Positions 32,579 to 42,080 of a DNA stretch of 64,000 nt are shown here, one piece after another. The notes under the pieces were generated by a model, which did no database searches, was not told the DNA's origin, and saw only the letters and a list, made by a program, of their open reading frames with translations. A program made the position numbers and the translations under genes. This stretch comes from Lunularia cruciata. Lineage: Eukaryota > Streptophyta > Marchantiopsida > Lunulariales > Lunulariaceae. Numbering within the stretch: position 1 is the stretch's first letter; each line of letters opens with the position of its first letter. The stretch covers positions 47,572,291 through 47,636,290 of the forward strand of contig OX419755.1 of the NCBI GenBank assembly GCA_948567375.1. Direction: 5' to 3'.

Positions 32579-33352
32579 ATGATGTTGGGGGCGGCTCAGC
32601 TGATTATGCGGCATCCTTTGTTTTCAACCAGTGACATGTTTACATTGGGAGTTGACCCAGCCCCAGTGTTCCGATTGGCTGCCATGTTGTGTGAGAGTAA
32701 GGATGATGCAGTTCCTACTACTAGAGCAGGGGTGGTTGGTAGTGAAGCTGACTTGGTTGAGGAGCATGGGATCCATTTAGCGACTTGTGGTTTATGGCAG
32801 GCAGCAGCGGCTATATTGGAGGAGTTGCCCGCTAAACCGGCCTTTGAGAGAGCGCGGTTTACACCTGGTGTTGTCTTATTGGATAACCAGAGGGGGATTT
32901 TTCATTTGGTGGGACCTTTAGGTAAGGTCTATACACCACAGAGAGTCTTGTTAGACTCTGGTGCACAGCCCCTTATGTTGGGGAAGGCTATAGTTGTTGG
33001 TCTAGAGTTACGGAAGACCGATGTGGAGAGGTGTCCATTTCAGATCCAAACATCTCTAGGTGGTGGTTCAACACAGCACATCACACGTGGAGAGCTTGTT
33101 GTCCAGGTTCAACCTGGTCATCCGACTGATAGCTCGGTGATGAGAGCTCAAGCTATTGCGACAATAGCTGAGTCATATGATGTGCTAGTTGGGGGAGCAG
33201 TGTTATACCCCATGGGTTTCGGCATTGACTATTGGGAGGAGACAACCTCTTATAGACCTAGTTGGCAGTCTGGTGAGGGATGGGTATGTCGCCTACCAGT
33301 AGTGGCAGTCTTGGCTCACTACAGTCCGAGACCATGGCAACATCAGTTCTAG
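32579..33352 (+). CDS. A2 gag end and retropepsin (open, 257 codons)
   Basis: Open segment of the Gag-Pol frame. The first 110 residues are the gag-protease spacer (MFTLGVDPAPVFRLAAMLC). The protease has YTPQRVLLDSGAQPLMLGKA with an intact D-S-G-A active-site loop near residue 125. ESYDVLVGGAVLYPMGFGID is equivalent to the conserved ILG(M)xW block. The frame ends at 33352 because of a 10-base deletion relative to A1, where protease and methyltransferase share one frame. The first listed Met is internal, not a proven start. Confidence 0.75.
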   Translation: MMLGAAQLIMRHPLFSTSDMFTLGVDPAPVFRLAAMLCESKDDAVPTTRAGVVGSEADLVEEHGIHLATCGLWQAAAAILEELPAKPAFERARFTPGVVLLDNQRGIFHLVGPLGKVYTPQRVLLDSGAQPLMLGKAIVVGLELRKTDVERCPFQIQTSLGGGSTQHITRGELVVQVQPGHPTDSSVMRAQAIATIAESYDVLVGGAVLYPMGFGIDYWEETTSYRPSWQSGEGWVCRLPVVAVLAHYSPRPWQHQF

Positions 33353-33642
33353 CTTTCAATGGTGCAGTTATTTGGCCTGGTGACTTGTTGGAGAGGAACG
33401 CCCATGCAGAGGATACTCCAGTACCAGAGGAGATCACTCGGCTTTGGAGTACGAGTGGGATTGTTCCATCCACCTTGGATATTCCATTGTGGAGTTCAGA
33501 GGAGGCATTGCAGCAACATGCAGATCAATTGGTGTAGTAGGCTTGGAGTGGAGCCTTTGTACCATCAGGAGATAAGTGTGAGGATGAGCCTCTAGAGGCA
33601 ATTGCTTTGACACCTCTGGATACCACACTCATTGCTTGGTAG

Positions 33643-34941
33643 TATCCAGTAGAGGGGATATGCTTATTGGAGTTGTTTGGTGGGATCAGCATCGGACTAG
33701 CTACATTGTTACAGGCGGGTATACGAGTACATAGGTACTTGTATGTAGAGAGAGATGAGACTACTAGGCGAGTCTCTCTACATCATGTGGCACACTTGGC
33801 CTATCGTTATCCGGAGTTATTACCGATGTCAGCAGTCAGAAGTTACCAGAAGGCCCTACCACGAGACATTTCCTTATTGGGGGCGCATGACCTAGAGAGA
33901 CATGGGCCTATTCACTTGGTGATTTCTGGATGGCCATGTCAAGGACATACACGTGCTTGTAGAGGATTGGGTCTTCAGGATCCTCGTTCTAGTGTGTTTT
34001 GGGAGATGTTACGGATACTACAACATCTCCAAGTTCATCAATCCGTTTCTCCAGCTTACCTTTTGGAGAACGTTCCTTTGATAGGTGATTCTTGCACTAG
34101 AGTGGTGGTGAGTACCCATCAGGTCCATTCTTGGATGGGACCTGCTGTATTGTTAGATGCAGCCATAGTGGGATCATGGGCTCATCGTCTTTGCCTTTGG
34201 TGGACGAATCTCTTACCCAGAGAGGTTCTACAACGTGCTTATGATGGGATTCAGCAATTGGACCACATTCTTGTTGATGATATCTTGGATGTTGGGCGTC
34301 AGTCTCAGACAATGGTAATGGCTGATAGGTCACCTATGGTAGTGGTGAACCTAGTTGGACAGCCTAGAGCCGCATTTCCCACACTCATGAGTTTCCCAAG
34401 CTCTCATGCTTTTCAAGAGGGAGGACATGGACTTGTTTGGGACTCACAGTTACAGCAGTTGATGGAGCCCAACGCTGATGAGAGAGAGCGGGTGATGGGT
34501 TTTTGCACCGGTATTACCGCTGTTCCAGCAATGTCAGGGGCATCCAGGCATCATGTGTTAGGTCAGGCTATGGACCTGAACTGTTTGACCTGGATTGTGA
34601 GCCCTGGCTTGGCAGAGCAACATAGGATGCGCTTGATAGGCATCACCACTCGGACACTTGTGAGCCCTATGCCTATTGAGACGATTCAGGCACAGGCTGG
34701 GGGCGATGGATCGAGTGGACATGGTATTCTTGGGACACATCCAGTAGCTACTAGGGAGAGTGGTCTACTTGGAGTCCATCCAGGTGAGCATGGGCTACTT
34801 GGATTACACCCTTGGTCCACATGGGATGCAGCTAGAGGACGTGTGGAGCTTGTAGCCAGAGTAGAGGGAGTTTTTCACATAGAGGTTGGGACCTCTAGTG
34901 GTCGGGAGCATGACACTATTGCTCCCAAGGGCCCAGTGTAG
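33643..34941 (+). CDS. A2 DNMT3-like C5 cytosine methyltransferase domain (open)
   Basis: Open from 33643 to the TAG at 34939. Numbering from Leu-Glu-Leu-Phe at 33667: motif I LFGGISIGLATLLQAGI (3-19), motif II YVERDE, motif IV GWPCQG with the candidate nucleophile Cys91 (33937-33939), motif VI LLENVP (Glu134), motif VIII AHRLCLWW, motif IX NADERERVMGFCTG, motif X LGQAMDLNCLTWIV (298-310). Order I to X without rearrangement, and the motif IX-X spacing, resemble animal/plant DNMT3 more than CMT, MET1 or rearranged DRM. It is a polyprotein domain (no own ATG), between protease and RT. Catalytic competence is inferred only. Confidence 0.85.
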   Translation, partial: YPVEGICLLELFGGISIGLATLLQAGIRVHRYLYVERDETTRRVSLHHVAHLAYRYPELLPMSAVRSYQKALPRDISLLGAHDLERHGPIHLVISGWPCQGHTRACRGLGLQDPRSSVFWEMLRILQHLQVHQSVSPAYLLENVPLIGDSCTRVVVSTHQVHSWMGPAVLLDAAIVGSWAHRLCLWWTNLLPREVLQRAYDGIQQLDHILVDDILDVGRQSQTMVMADRSPMVVVNLVGQPRAAFPTLMSFPSSHAFQEGGHGLVWDSQLQQLMEPNADERERVMGFCTGITAVPAMSGASRHHVLGQAMDLNCLTWIVSPGLAEQHRMRLIGITTRTLVSPMPIETIQAQAGGDGSSGHGILGTHPVATRESGLLGVHPGEHGLLGLHPWSTWDAARGRVELVARVEGVFHIEVGTSSGREHDTIAPKGPV

Positions 34942-35226
34942 CAGTCAGTTAGTACGTCTTCCACTCCTACTACAGTTAAAGAGGATACTTGGGAGCCAAA
35001 TCTTGGACCCAAGCTTACTAAAGAGGAAAGACGGAGGGTTTGGAGGTTCTTGAGGAGTCACACGAGTTGTTTTGCCTTCAGTGTGAAGGATTTGGATGCT
35101 CTAAAGGGACTTGGTATACGGATTGAGCTGACTAGCGACACACCAATTTTTTGACGTCCTTATCGATATAGTGATATGGAGAGGACATTGATTTAGAGCT
35201 GGAGTAGTGACCTTTTTGAGGTTGGT
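34942..35226 (+). pseudogene. A2 linker between methyltransferase and RT
   Basis: It continues the same frame after a TAG at 34939: a Ser/Thr-rich stretch, then RVWRFLRSHTSCFAFSVKDL and IRIELTSDTPIF, the usual segment leading into gypsy RT. Two more stops occur near 35154 and 35195. Confidence 0.7.
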
Positions 35227-35736
35227 TTGGTGGAGATTTCACATGGAGAGTATGCATCAGCGACAGTGATGCCAGCCAAGAAGGATATGCATGGCAACTA
35301 TACAGATAGGCGGATGTGTGGAGCTTACCGTCCTATCAACCGACAAACCAAGGCTGATTGGTATGCCATGCCTACACCGGAGGAGATTTTTGATGCGATT
35401 GGGCATGCAAAGGTCTTTAGTACTTTGGATCTTCGAGCGGGATATCATCAGTTGCCGATCAGGGAGGAGGATAAGTCCAAGACAACATTTTGGGCTATTG
35501 ATCCTCACGGCAAGGATGTGTTATATCAGTGGAGGTTCTTACCATTTGGGTTAAAGAACGCTCCTGCTGAGTTCCGCAGGATCATGGATAGGATCCTAGC
35601 TGGATTGGATTTTACTTGGTGCTATATTGATGACATTTTGGTTTATAGAACTACTGTGGAGGAGCATGAGGAACAGTTGTTGGAGGTGTTTGAGAGGTTG
35701 AGATCTCATGGACTCAAATTAAATCTTGGGAAGTGA
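35227..35736 (+). CDS. A2 reverse transcriptase (open, 169 codons)
   Basis: In frame with the methyltransferase. It contains VMPAKKDMHGNYTDRRMCGA and YRPINRQTKADWYAMPTPEE. These are followed by FSTLDLRAGYHQLP, FLPFGLKNAPAEFRRIMD and the catalytic CYIDDILVY. All RT core blocks are present. A TGA at 35734 (A1 has TGT, Cys) ends it just before the thumb. Confidence 0.9.
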   Translation: MVEISHGEYASATVMPAKKDMHGNYTDRRMCGAYRPINRQTKADWYAMPTPEEIFDAIGHAKVFSTLDLRAGYHQLPIREEDKSKTTFWAIDPHGKDVLYQWRFLPFGLKNAPAEFRRIMDRILAGLDFTWCYIDDILVYRTTVEEHEEQLLEVFERLRSHGLKLNLGK

Positions 35737-36436
35737 AGGTTCTTCCACAAGCAAGTTGAGTATTTGGGTCACACTATCTACCCCAAAAGACTTGGTGTTC
35801 AGCATACCAAGGTGGAGGCTATTGCACATATTCCTCAGCCTATGGATGTGAGTAGAGTGCAAGCATTCCTTGGGTTGGCAAACTTCTATCGCCACTATGT
35901 TAGAGGATTTAGTGCCATTGCCAAGGCCTTGACCAAGCTGACCAAGCTTACACAAGAGTGGTGTTGGGGAGATGAGCAGGAGAGAGCTTTTGTAGAGCTC
36001 AAGGAGAGGTTGACATTTGCTCCTATTTTGAGGAGACCAATCAGGGGACAAACATTTCAAGTTCACATTGATTGGAGTATGTTGGGGCTTGGAGCGGTGC
36101 GCACCCAACATTGATGATGAGGAGAAGGAGTTTGTGGTGGCCTATGCTAGTCGCTCAAACAATTCAGTGGAGGCAAAGTATAGTTCATATGAGGGAGAGT
36201 GCTTGGCAGCAATTTGGGCAATAGCACATTTCCAATGTCACCCATTTGGTAACCCCTTCACTCTCATCACTGATCATCAGCCACTGAAGTGGTTGATGGA
36301 GTTCAACAAGCTTTCAGGGAAGCTTGCACAATGGGCTCTGATTTTACAGGAGTATGATTTCACAATTGTTCACAAACCTAGAGTGGTGAACCGTGATGCA
36401 GATGGGTTGAATAGAAACCCATGTCCCAACCAATAG
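35737..36436 (+). pseudogene. A2 RT thumb and RNase H
   Basis: 35764-36114 continues the RT frame (VEYLGHTIY, VQAFLGLANFYRHYVRGF, FQVHIDWSMLGLGAV). A one-base insertion near 36110 shifts to the frame 36068-36436, which holds the rest of RNase H (VAYASRSNNSVEAKYSSYEG, LITDHQPLKWLM with catalytic Asp kept, VVNRDADGLNR). Confidence 0.85.
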
Positions 36437-36960
36437 GATCAGACTAGAGCACCTTGGCATGGTGAGACAGATAAGGAGATGGTGCCAGGTTGGCATGCAT
36501 CGGCCTTTCTGTGTATATTTGCAGAGGCTTTGGTGGTATCTCTCTCAACGCATATAGGAGGAGTTATTGAGGTCACAGATCCAAAGAGTGAAGATATTGG
36601 TACAATACAGTGAGACATTCATGATGATGTCTTAGTGATAGACTATCTTTGCACTGGTGTTGTGGGTGGCACAATTGGGGCCAAGGAGAGAGACCGTATT
36701 CTTCAGCGAGCCACATGGTTCAGATTGGAGGGTAGACACCTTTTGCGTGTATGGGAGGATGGTAGAGTGCGAGTAGTACCACTTCCATCACAGAGACCAC
36801 AGTTGGTCTGTCATGCTCATGAGGAGCTAGGACATTTTGGAGTAAAGCGTATGTATAGCTTACTCCACAGTCATTATTGGTGGCACGGTATGCAGACCGA
36901 GTTATAGTAGTTTGTTGCCAGATGTATGGTTTGTGACCAAGTTAGAGCATCATTCAATGC
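36437..36960 (+). pseudogene. A2 integrase zinc domain
   Basis: The frame of RNase H continues through a TAG at 36436 (A1 has a Gln codon there) to CHAHEELGHFGVKRMYSLL, HYWWHGM and CMVCD, the H2C2 domain. Two adjacent stops at about 36906 lie between the His and Cys pairs. Confidence 0.8.
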
Positions 36961-37133
36961 TCCTATGCCACAGTTACACCCATTACCTATCATGGGATTG
37001 GGTTACCGTTGGAGTTTGGACTTCGCCAGACCTTTACCGCTGATTGTGAGACATCATTGGTATGTTTTGGTGATGGTGGAGCACTTCTCCAAGTGGATTG
37101 AGTTGGTGGCACTTCTTGACAAGTCTAGTGAAG

Positions 37134-37137
37134 GGAC
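37134..37137. repeat. Target-site duplication of the solo LTR (ggac)
   Basis: ggac at 37134-37137 is repeated at 37831-37834. A1 at 16291 shows the empty site (gaagggacaacttac), which proves the boundaries. Confidence 0.9.
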
Positions 37138-37830
37138 TGTGAGCCGGCCTGTCTCTCACTCAGGATGAACCTCTGATGGCTATTATGGTAATGCACCATG
37201 GACTAAGAAGGCAAGGAACCTGAACTCCATCATACTCCTCCAAGGCTAACACTCCAAGACTCAAGACATTGTTCACTAGAGAACTCAATGAGAGAGAGAT
37301 AGTTGCAAATGAAAGGATGATGAGTACCTCCTCACCCCTTGTTTATATACTTGTGAAATAGTTACGTACCAAAGTTACTAATTACCGTAGTAACTCAAGT
37401 TACTAAACTAAAAGTCAAGTAAAGTCAAAAAGTAGAAAGGAATATCCATTCACATGGGCATATTCCCCTAAGCATGTGGTCTTATCTTGACCCAACCACT
37501 AAGTCAAGGATTCCTTCACATGGGCTATCCTTGGACTAAAGAAGAATCCAAAACAAAAAGGCTTGCGGGCCCAAGAGTTCTCAACTCTTTCTCCAAAGCC
37601 AAACACCTAGGAATAATACCAAGTCAACACACTAAAATCCAAAATAGTGGTGCTCATCTTTTCTACTTCCTCTAAAGTAAGGTCCTCTCTATCTTAGCTA
37701 TGACTAACTTTAGCTAACCATGACTAATATAGAACCATCCTTTATATAAATATATAAATAATATCTCTAAAGTACTTGTAATACCAGTTAAATATCACAA
37801 TACCACACACATGCACATATGGGTGTAACA
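37138..37830. repeat. Solo LTR of a C-type element
   Basis: A 693-base sequence from TGTGAGCCGGC to GGGTGTAACA, matching both C LTRs over its full length, with 4-bp duplications and no internal region. Solo LTRs arise by recombination between the two LTRs of a full element. Confidence 0.95.
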
Positions 37831-38530
37831 GGACAACTTACTCGTTCTTGGATCGAGTTCTTAGTCATTTTGGTGCACCAGTTGAGGTTTTGACTGATCA
37901 GGGTACAGAGTTCTTGGGGGAATTTTGGGTCTTGTATGACAAGGCTTTGATTGATCATCGTACTACATCCTGAGATCACCCTGAGGCAGATGGCTTAGCA
38001 AAGAGAGTGGTTTAGACGGTGAAGAGAGGATTGCAAAAGTATGGTTTGTAGAGAGGCCACTTGGGAGATTGGGATCTCCAATTACCTTGGTTGGCCATGG
38101 GCTATTGGTTCAGCCGGCAAGCCTCCTTAGCATCCTTCTCTCCATACTTTCTACTCTATGGACAAGATCCAAATTTACCTGCAGCCATTCGTCAAGATGC
38201 TACTGTAGTTTTGGACTTGGATGACCCCGATGTATGGATGAGCGCATGTTCTCAATGAGCAAAGATCTTTCGGAGAGTGATGCCGATGGCCTTTGAGAAC
38301 TTGGCAATTGCTCAACATAGAGATACTTTACGCTATGCTACCATTTGAGGAGGAGGTTATAGACCCTTGATCCGTCGATTTCATCCAGGTGACTGTGTAT
38401 ATCTACAATAGACAGCACCGACGACACTTGATGTTTCTATAGGCCGCACTATCTTGAGAGTGTGTGAGGTTTTGCCATCTGGAGTCCTTGTGTTAGAAGG
38501 ACATGATGGTGTTGTTTGGAAGGATCATGT

Positions 38531-38753
38531 GCGCAATTGTGTGCCATGCCATCTTCCAAACATTGATGGTACTATGGACCCAAGCTTGGCACTTGTACGT
38601 GCAGGCTTGAGGTGTATGTTATGTGGCTCTTCTGGTGGAGCTGCTACTATGTTAGTGTGTAATAGTTGTTTGATAGGATGGCATATGGCATGCATGACTC
38701 CTCTCCTCACGGTGGTTCCTCAGGGATAGTGGTTATGTCCTAGATGTACTTGA
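38531..38753 (+). pseudogene. A2 PHD finger
   Basis: C4HC3 finger at 38613-38747: CMLCGSS, CNSCLIGWHMAC, WLCPRC. All eight metal ligands remain. A TAG at 38727, where A1 has a CAA Gln codon, would truncate the protein just before the final Trp and Cys pair. It continues the integrase frame. Confidence 0.85.
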
Positions 38754-38921
38754 CCTATAGCTAGTTCATTCTTTATATGGTATAGATTGCAGAGAGGCAA
38801 CTAACGATGGGGCTCCATAGCACCCGGCCTCTTGATCTTTGCCCATTAGAGGGTATACCATATACTTAGAGTAGACAGCTATCTGGAGTTAGAGGAACCT
38901 AACCGCCAGCTAGGGGGCAAT
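38754..38921 (+). other. A2 3' untranslated region and G-rich tract
   Basis: Parallel to A1 17218-17386, ending tagggggcaat directly before X. Confidence 0.6.
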
Positions 38922-39587
38922 TGTGGCACTTTAGAGTCTATGTATGACTTATGTATGAGTTGTGCTTCTATAGTGTATGATGTTGACAGCAATGTATGTT
39001 GTGTAGCGATGTATATACGCACGACAGCTATCACGCCATTTGTAGTGTCGCATCTAGATGCTTGGACACAGGAGTTCTAGTGATAGTAGTTAGAGTTATT
39101 TCAGCCATTTCTCAGAGACTACTTTCCGACGGTTAGATTTTGTGTTTGGGATACTGACTTCACGGTGGGGCCCACCGTCACTTTGCACCGTTTGCACCAT
39201 TGAGTGTGCCGTCAGTGGGACCGTTAGGGTTTTAGAGCAAGCTTGAGTCCTGGGGGTATAGTTTCAAAGTGAGCTCTAGAGAGTTCACTTCTTTGATGTT
39301 GAGCCTTCAAGTTCCTGGCTATGGTGGACAGAGGCCGGCAAGCGTCACCTAGATTCCCTATGCTTGAGTGGGTGTGGCTTGACTGTAATCAGTGCCCAGT
39401 TGTTGGCAATTTATAGAGTGATAGATCAAGTACTGATCTGAGTTGAGTTGAGTTGAGTTGAGAGTGGTAAGCAATCTGATTATTGTAGCACTTTAGAGTC
39501 TATGTATGACTTATGTGTGAGTTGTGCTTCTATAGTGTATGATGTTGACAGCGATGTATGTTGTGTAGCAATGTATATACGCATGAC
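38922..39587 (+). repeat. A2 3' compound terminus X-Y-X'
   Basis: X 38922-39026, Y 39029-39482 and X' 39484-39587. The perfect 17-base palindrome ACGGTGGGGCCCACCGT is at 39162-39178 in Y. A gagtt microsatellite has one more unit here than in A1. The element ends cgcatgaca and abuts a minus-strand family A copy. Confidence 0.75.
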
Positions 39588-40330
39588 ATCTTGGATTGTA
39601 GTGAGCCAAGACTACCACTACTAAAGGGTATTAGTAGACAACATACTCGTCACTCACTAGACTACCAACCTGGTCTATTGGAGGTTGTCTTCTCCAAATA
39701 GTCAATATTGAAACCTATGGAGTATACCATTGCTCCCCTAACTAACACATCATACAACTCAACTATGGTTGCAATGGCCTGAGCTCTCACCAAATAGTTA
39801 TCAATCAGATGATTGCACTAAATCTGAACAACAAGCTCTCCACATGTGATGTATTGTGTAGAACCACCACCTAGAGATGTCTAGATCTGGAATGGACACC
39901 TCTCCACATTGGTCTTTCGTAACTCTAGATCAATAACTACAGCCTTCCCCACCATAAGGGTTTGCATACTAGAGTCAAAGTAAGACCCTTTGTGGTGTAT
40001 AGACCTTCCTTGAAGGTCCCACCAAACAAAAATCCCCCTTTGGTCATCCAATAGGACAACCCCATGTATAAACCATGCTTCCTCAAAGGCTTGTCTAGTT
40101 GGTAACTCCTCCAATCTAGCTGTTGTTGCCTGCCATAAGCCTTTGATTGCTGAGTAAATCTCATGCTCCTCAACCAAGTCAACTCCACTATCAACTACCC
40201 TTGCTCTGGTAGTAAGAACTACATCATCCCTACTCTCATAAAGCATGGCAGCCAACCAAAACATTGGGGTTGGGTCAACTCCCAATGTACACATGTCACT
40301 GGCTAAAAATAAAATAGCATATAATCAACT
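39588..40330 (-). pseudogene. Minus-strand family A copy: protease region
   Basis: The open piece 39881-40294 matches the A2 gag-protease spacer (MCTLGVDPTPMFWLAAMLYE) and protease. The active-site loop reads FDSSMQTLMVGKAV, the counterpart of LDSGAQPLMLGKA, and it ends VERCPFQI. The copy stops at 39588, where A2 is inserted. The fragment at 32372-32561 may be its other side. Confidence 0.8.
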
Positions 40331-42080
40331 GAGCCGCCCCCAACATTGTGCTAGACTTAGTCTGTGTAGTAGTAGGTAGTCCATCATGCACCCATCACAA
40401 CCTACCACACTTGCACTAGGACATCTAGGAGCCATGGATGTCATCCGTAGTGCCTTAAAGAGTATAAAAGGCTAGGGAAGTCTGACATATCTACCAATCT
40501 CTTCTCACTCTGAGTCCAACTCAACTGATGCTCCTCTTGGCTCTAGAGCACGTATTACACTCCTAGTCACTATGGCAGATGCATCCACCTATGTAGTTCC
40601 ACACATGAAATCCAAGGCATCTCTATCACCCGCATATGAGGTAGAAGCCTCAACACCCAAATCTGATCTCCTCTAAGCTATAGCCATGCTAGCCAATCTT
40701 TGCTCCAACTGCTCAATGCAAGTAGCCATGGTTGTATTAGAAGTAAGAGTAGGTATTGCACCTATATAGGTGTGGATCTTCTACCAGCACCTCTACCACC
40801 TTGTCCTTCATGACTTGGAGCTCCTCTACTACCTGCCATAGTCTCCCTACCACTCCGTAACTCTAAGTGTAGGTCAAAGCACTAGTCACTAGTGTGACCA
40901 AATCTATGGCAATGCTCACACTATCTTTGTGCTAGCTATGATGCACCTAAGGTTTCAAGCCTATTGCCCTAAGGGCACTCTCTCTTATGATGAGGTCCAC
41001 CACAAGTCCAACAAGCAACACCGGCATTCATTGGCTGCTATTGACCCAAAAATAAAGGTAAGGGTCTAACTACAATAGGCCGTCCACTTGCTCCATAGGA
41101 TCTGGGCTCTCTACCTTATCCTCAAAAACCAACATGCCTGGTGCACTTTGCTACACTTTGGAAGAAGTAGCTGTTGTGGATGAGATCTCCCTACCAAATC
41201 TAGATGTCACCACTCTCTCTTCCACCATGTTGAGCTTAATACGCTCAGCCAAACCAAAGACCACTGCCAAATTAGGCAAAGTAGTCTAAAATAATGTAGC
41301 ATCACAGACTCTATGTTGCAACTCCTTGTCTAGTATCCCATACAAAATGGAATACATGGGCCTCAATAACTCCCTTAGTAAAACTTATTAACCATCTCAT
41401 GTGAGTGTATACCTTGCGTAGCCACTCTTTAGCCTTTTGTTAGAACTCTTGCAAGCTCCTCAGTTTGTCAATCTGCACTCCTTGGTAGCTCTACCTCAAA
41501 CATTGGAAGAACTCCACCATGAGATTAAACCTTGGTACTATACCACCTCATGTAGTAGTACCTTCACTTGTAGTAGCACCATCTCCAAGAGATCCACCAA
41601 TGCTACTAGAGCTAGAACTTGTGGGTACAACAGATCTTATTCTAAAAACCAAGCCTAAAGTGATGGAGACATAGTTCACCAATACTATCTTCATCCACTC
41701 AATCTGCTCCAAGTGAGCTCTCCTAAACTCATGTTATTTATCCATTAGCAGACCCTCTAAATGCTGAAATAATCCCTTCCATGCCATGAAGGGTGTGAAC
41801 AAAGTTGGGTTTTGCATTTGTTGTATATCACATCAACTATCAAACTCCTTGATGAAGTCATCCAACTCAATGGTACCCACTATACTAGAGTAACATTTAG
41901 GACCTGTGAAGGCCCCATAAATCTCATTCATATCTCACAACAATGGTGCGGACACACCAAGTGCACTCTTAACTGAATCAACTCTTGTATCAAACTCCAA
42001 CTTAGAGATCGTCTCCTCCCTCATTGGGACCTAAGATACAAGCTAATACCAAGTGCCACTCCAAGTAAACCCACTACATA
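40331..42080 (-). pseudogene. Minus-strand family A copy: gag
   Basis: The minus strand aligns with A1 gag over its length. It has decayed capsid blocks near 41780-41350, the first knuckle region (CWTCGGPHH form) near 41010-40980, the second near 40925-40890, and the WIEQLEQR helix near 40720. Stops and frameshifts are numerous. Confidence 0.75.

Larger units (their letters stand above)
36961..38530 (+). pseudogene. A2 integrase core and C-terminal region, split by a solo LTR
   Basis: The left part (36961-37137) has YRWSLDFARPLPL (first Asp) and HHWYVLVMVEHFSKW. The right part (37831 on) has LTDQGTEFLGEFW (second Asp), EADGLAKRVV with Lys in place of the catalytic Glu as in A1, FSPYFLLYGQDPNLP and the C-terminal FHPGDCVYLQ region. 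The reading frame is broken by the inserted LTR and several stops. Confidence 0.8.
32562..39587 (+). mobile_element. Element A2: DNMT- and PHD-bearing gypsy retrotransposon, 5' truncated
   Basis: Best preserved family A coding region. It starts within the end of gag and lacks the 5' repeat, leader and most of gag. The order is protease, DNMT3-like domain, RT, RNase H, integrase, PHD finger, G-rich tract and X-Y-X' terminus. A solo C-type LTR interrupts the integrase at 37138-37830. Differences from A1 include a 10-base deletion near 33296 and a one-base insertion near 36110. Confidence 0.85.

Noticed and set aside
33643-34941. Methyltransferase read as a host DNMT3 gene
   Set aside because: It is in one frame with RT downstream, has no own ATG or introns, and recurs in the same position in several element copies.
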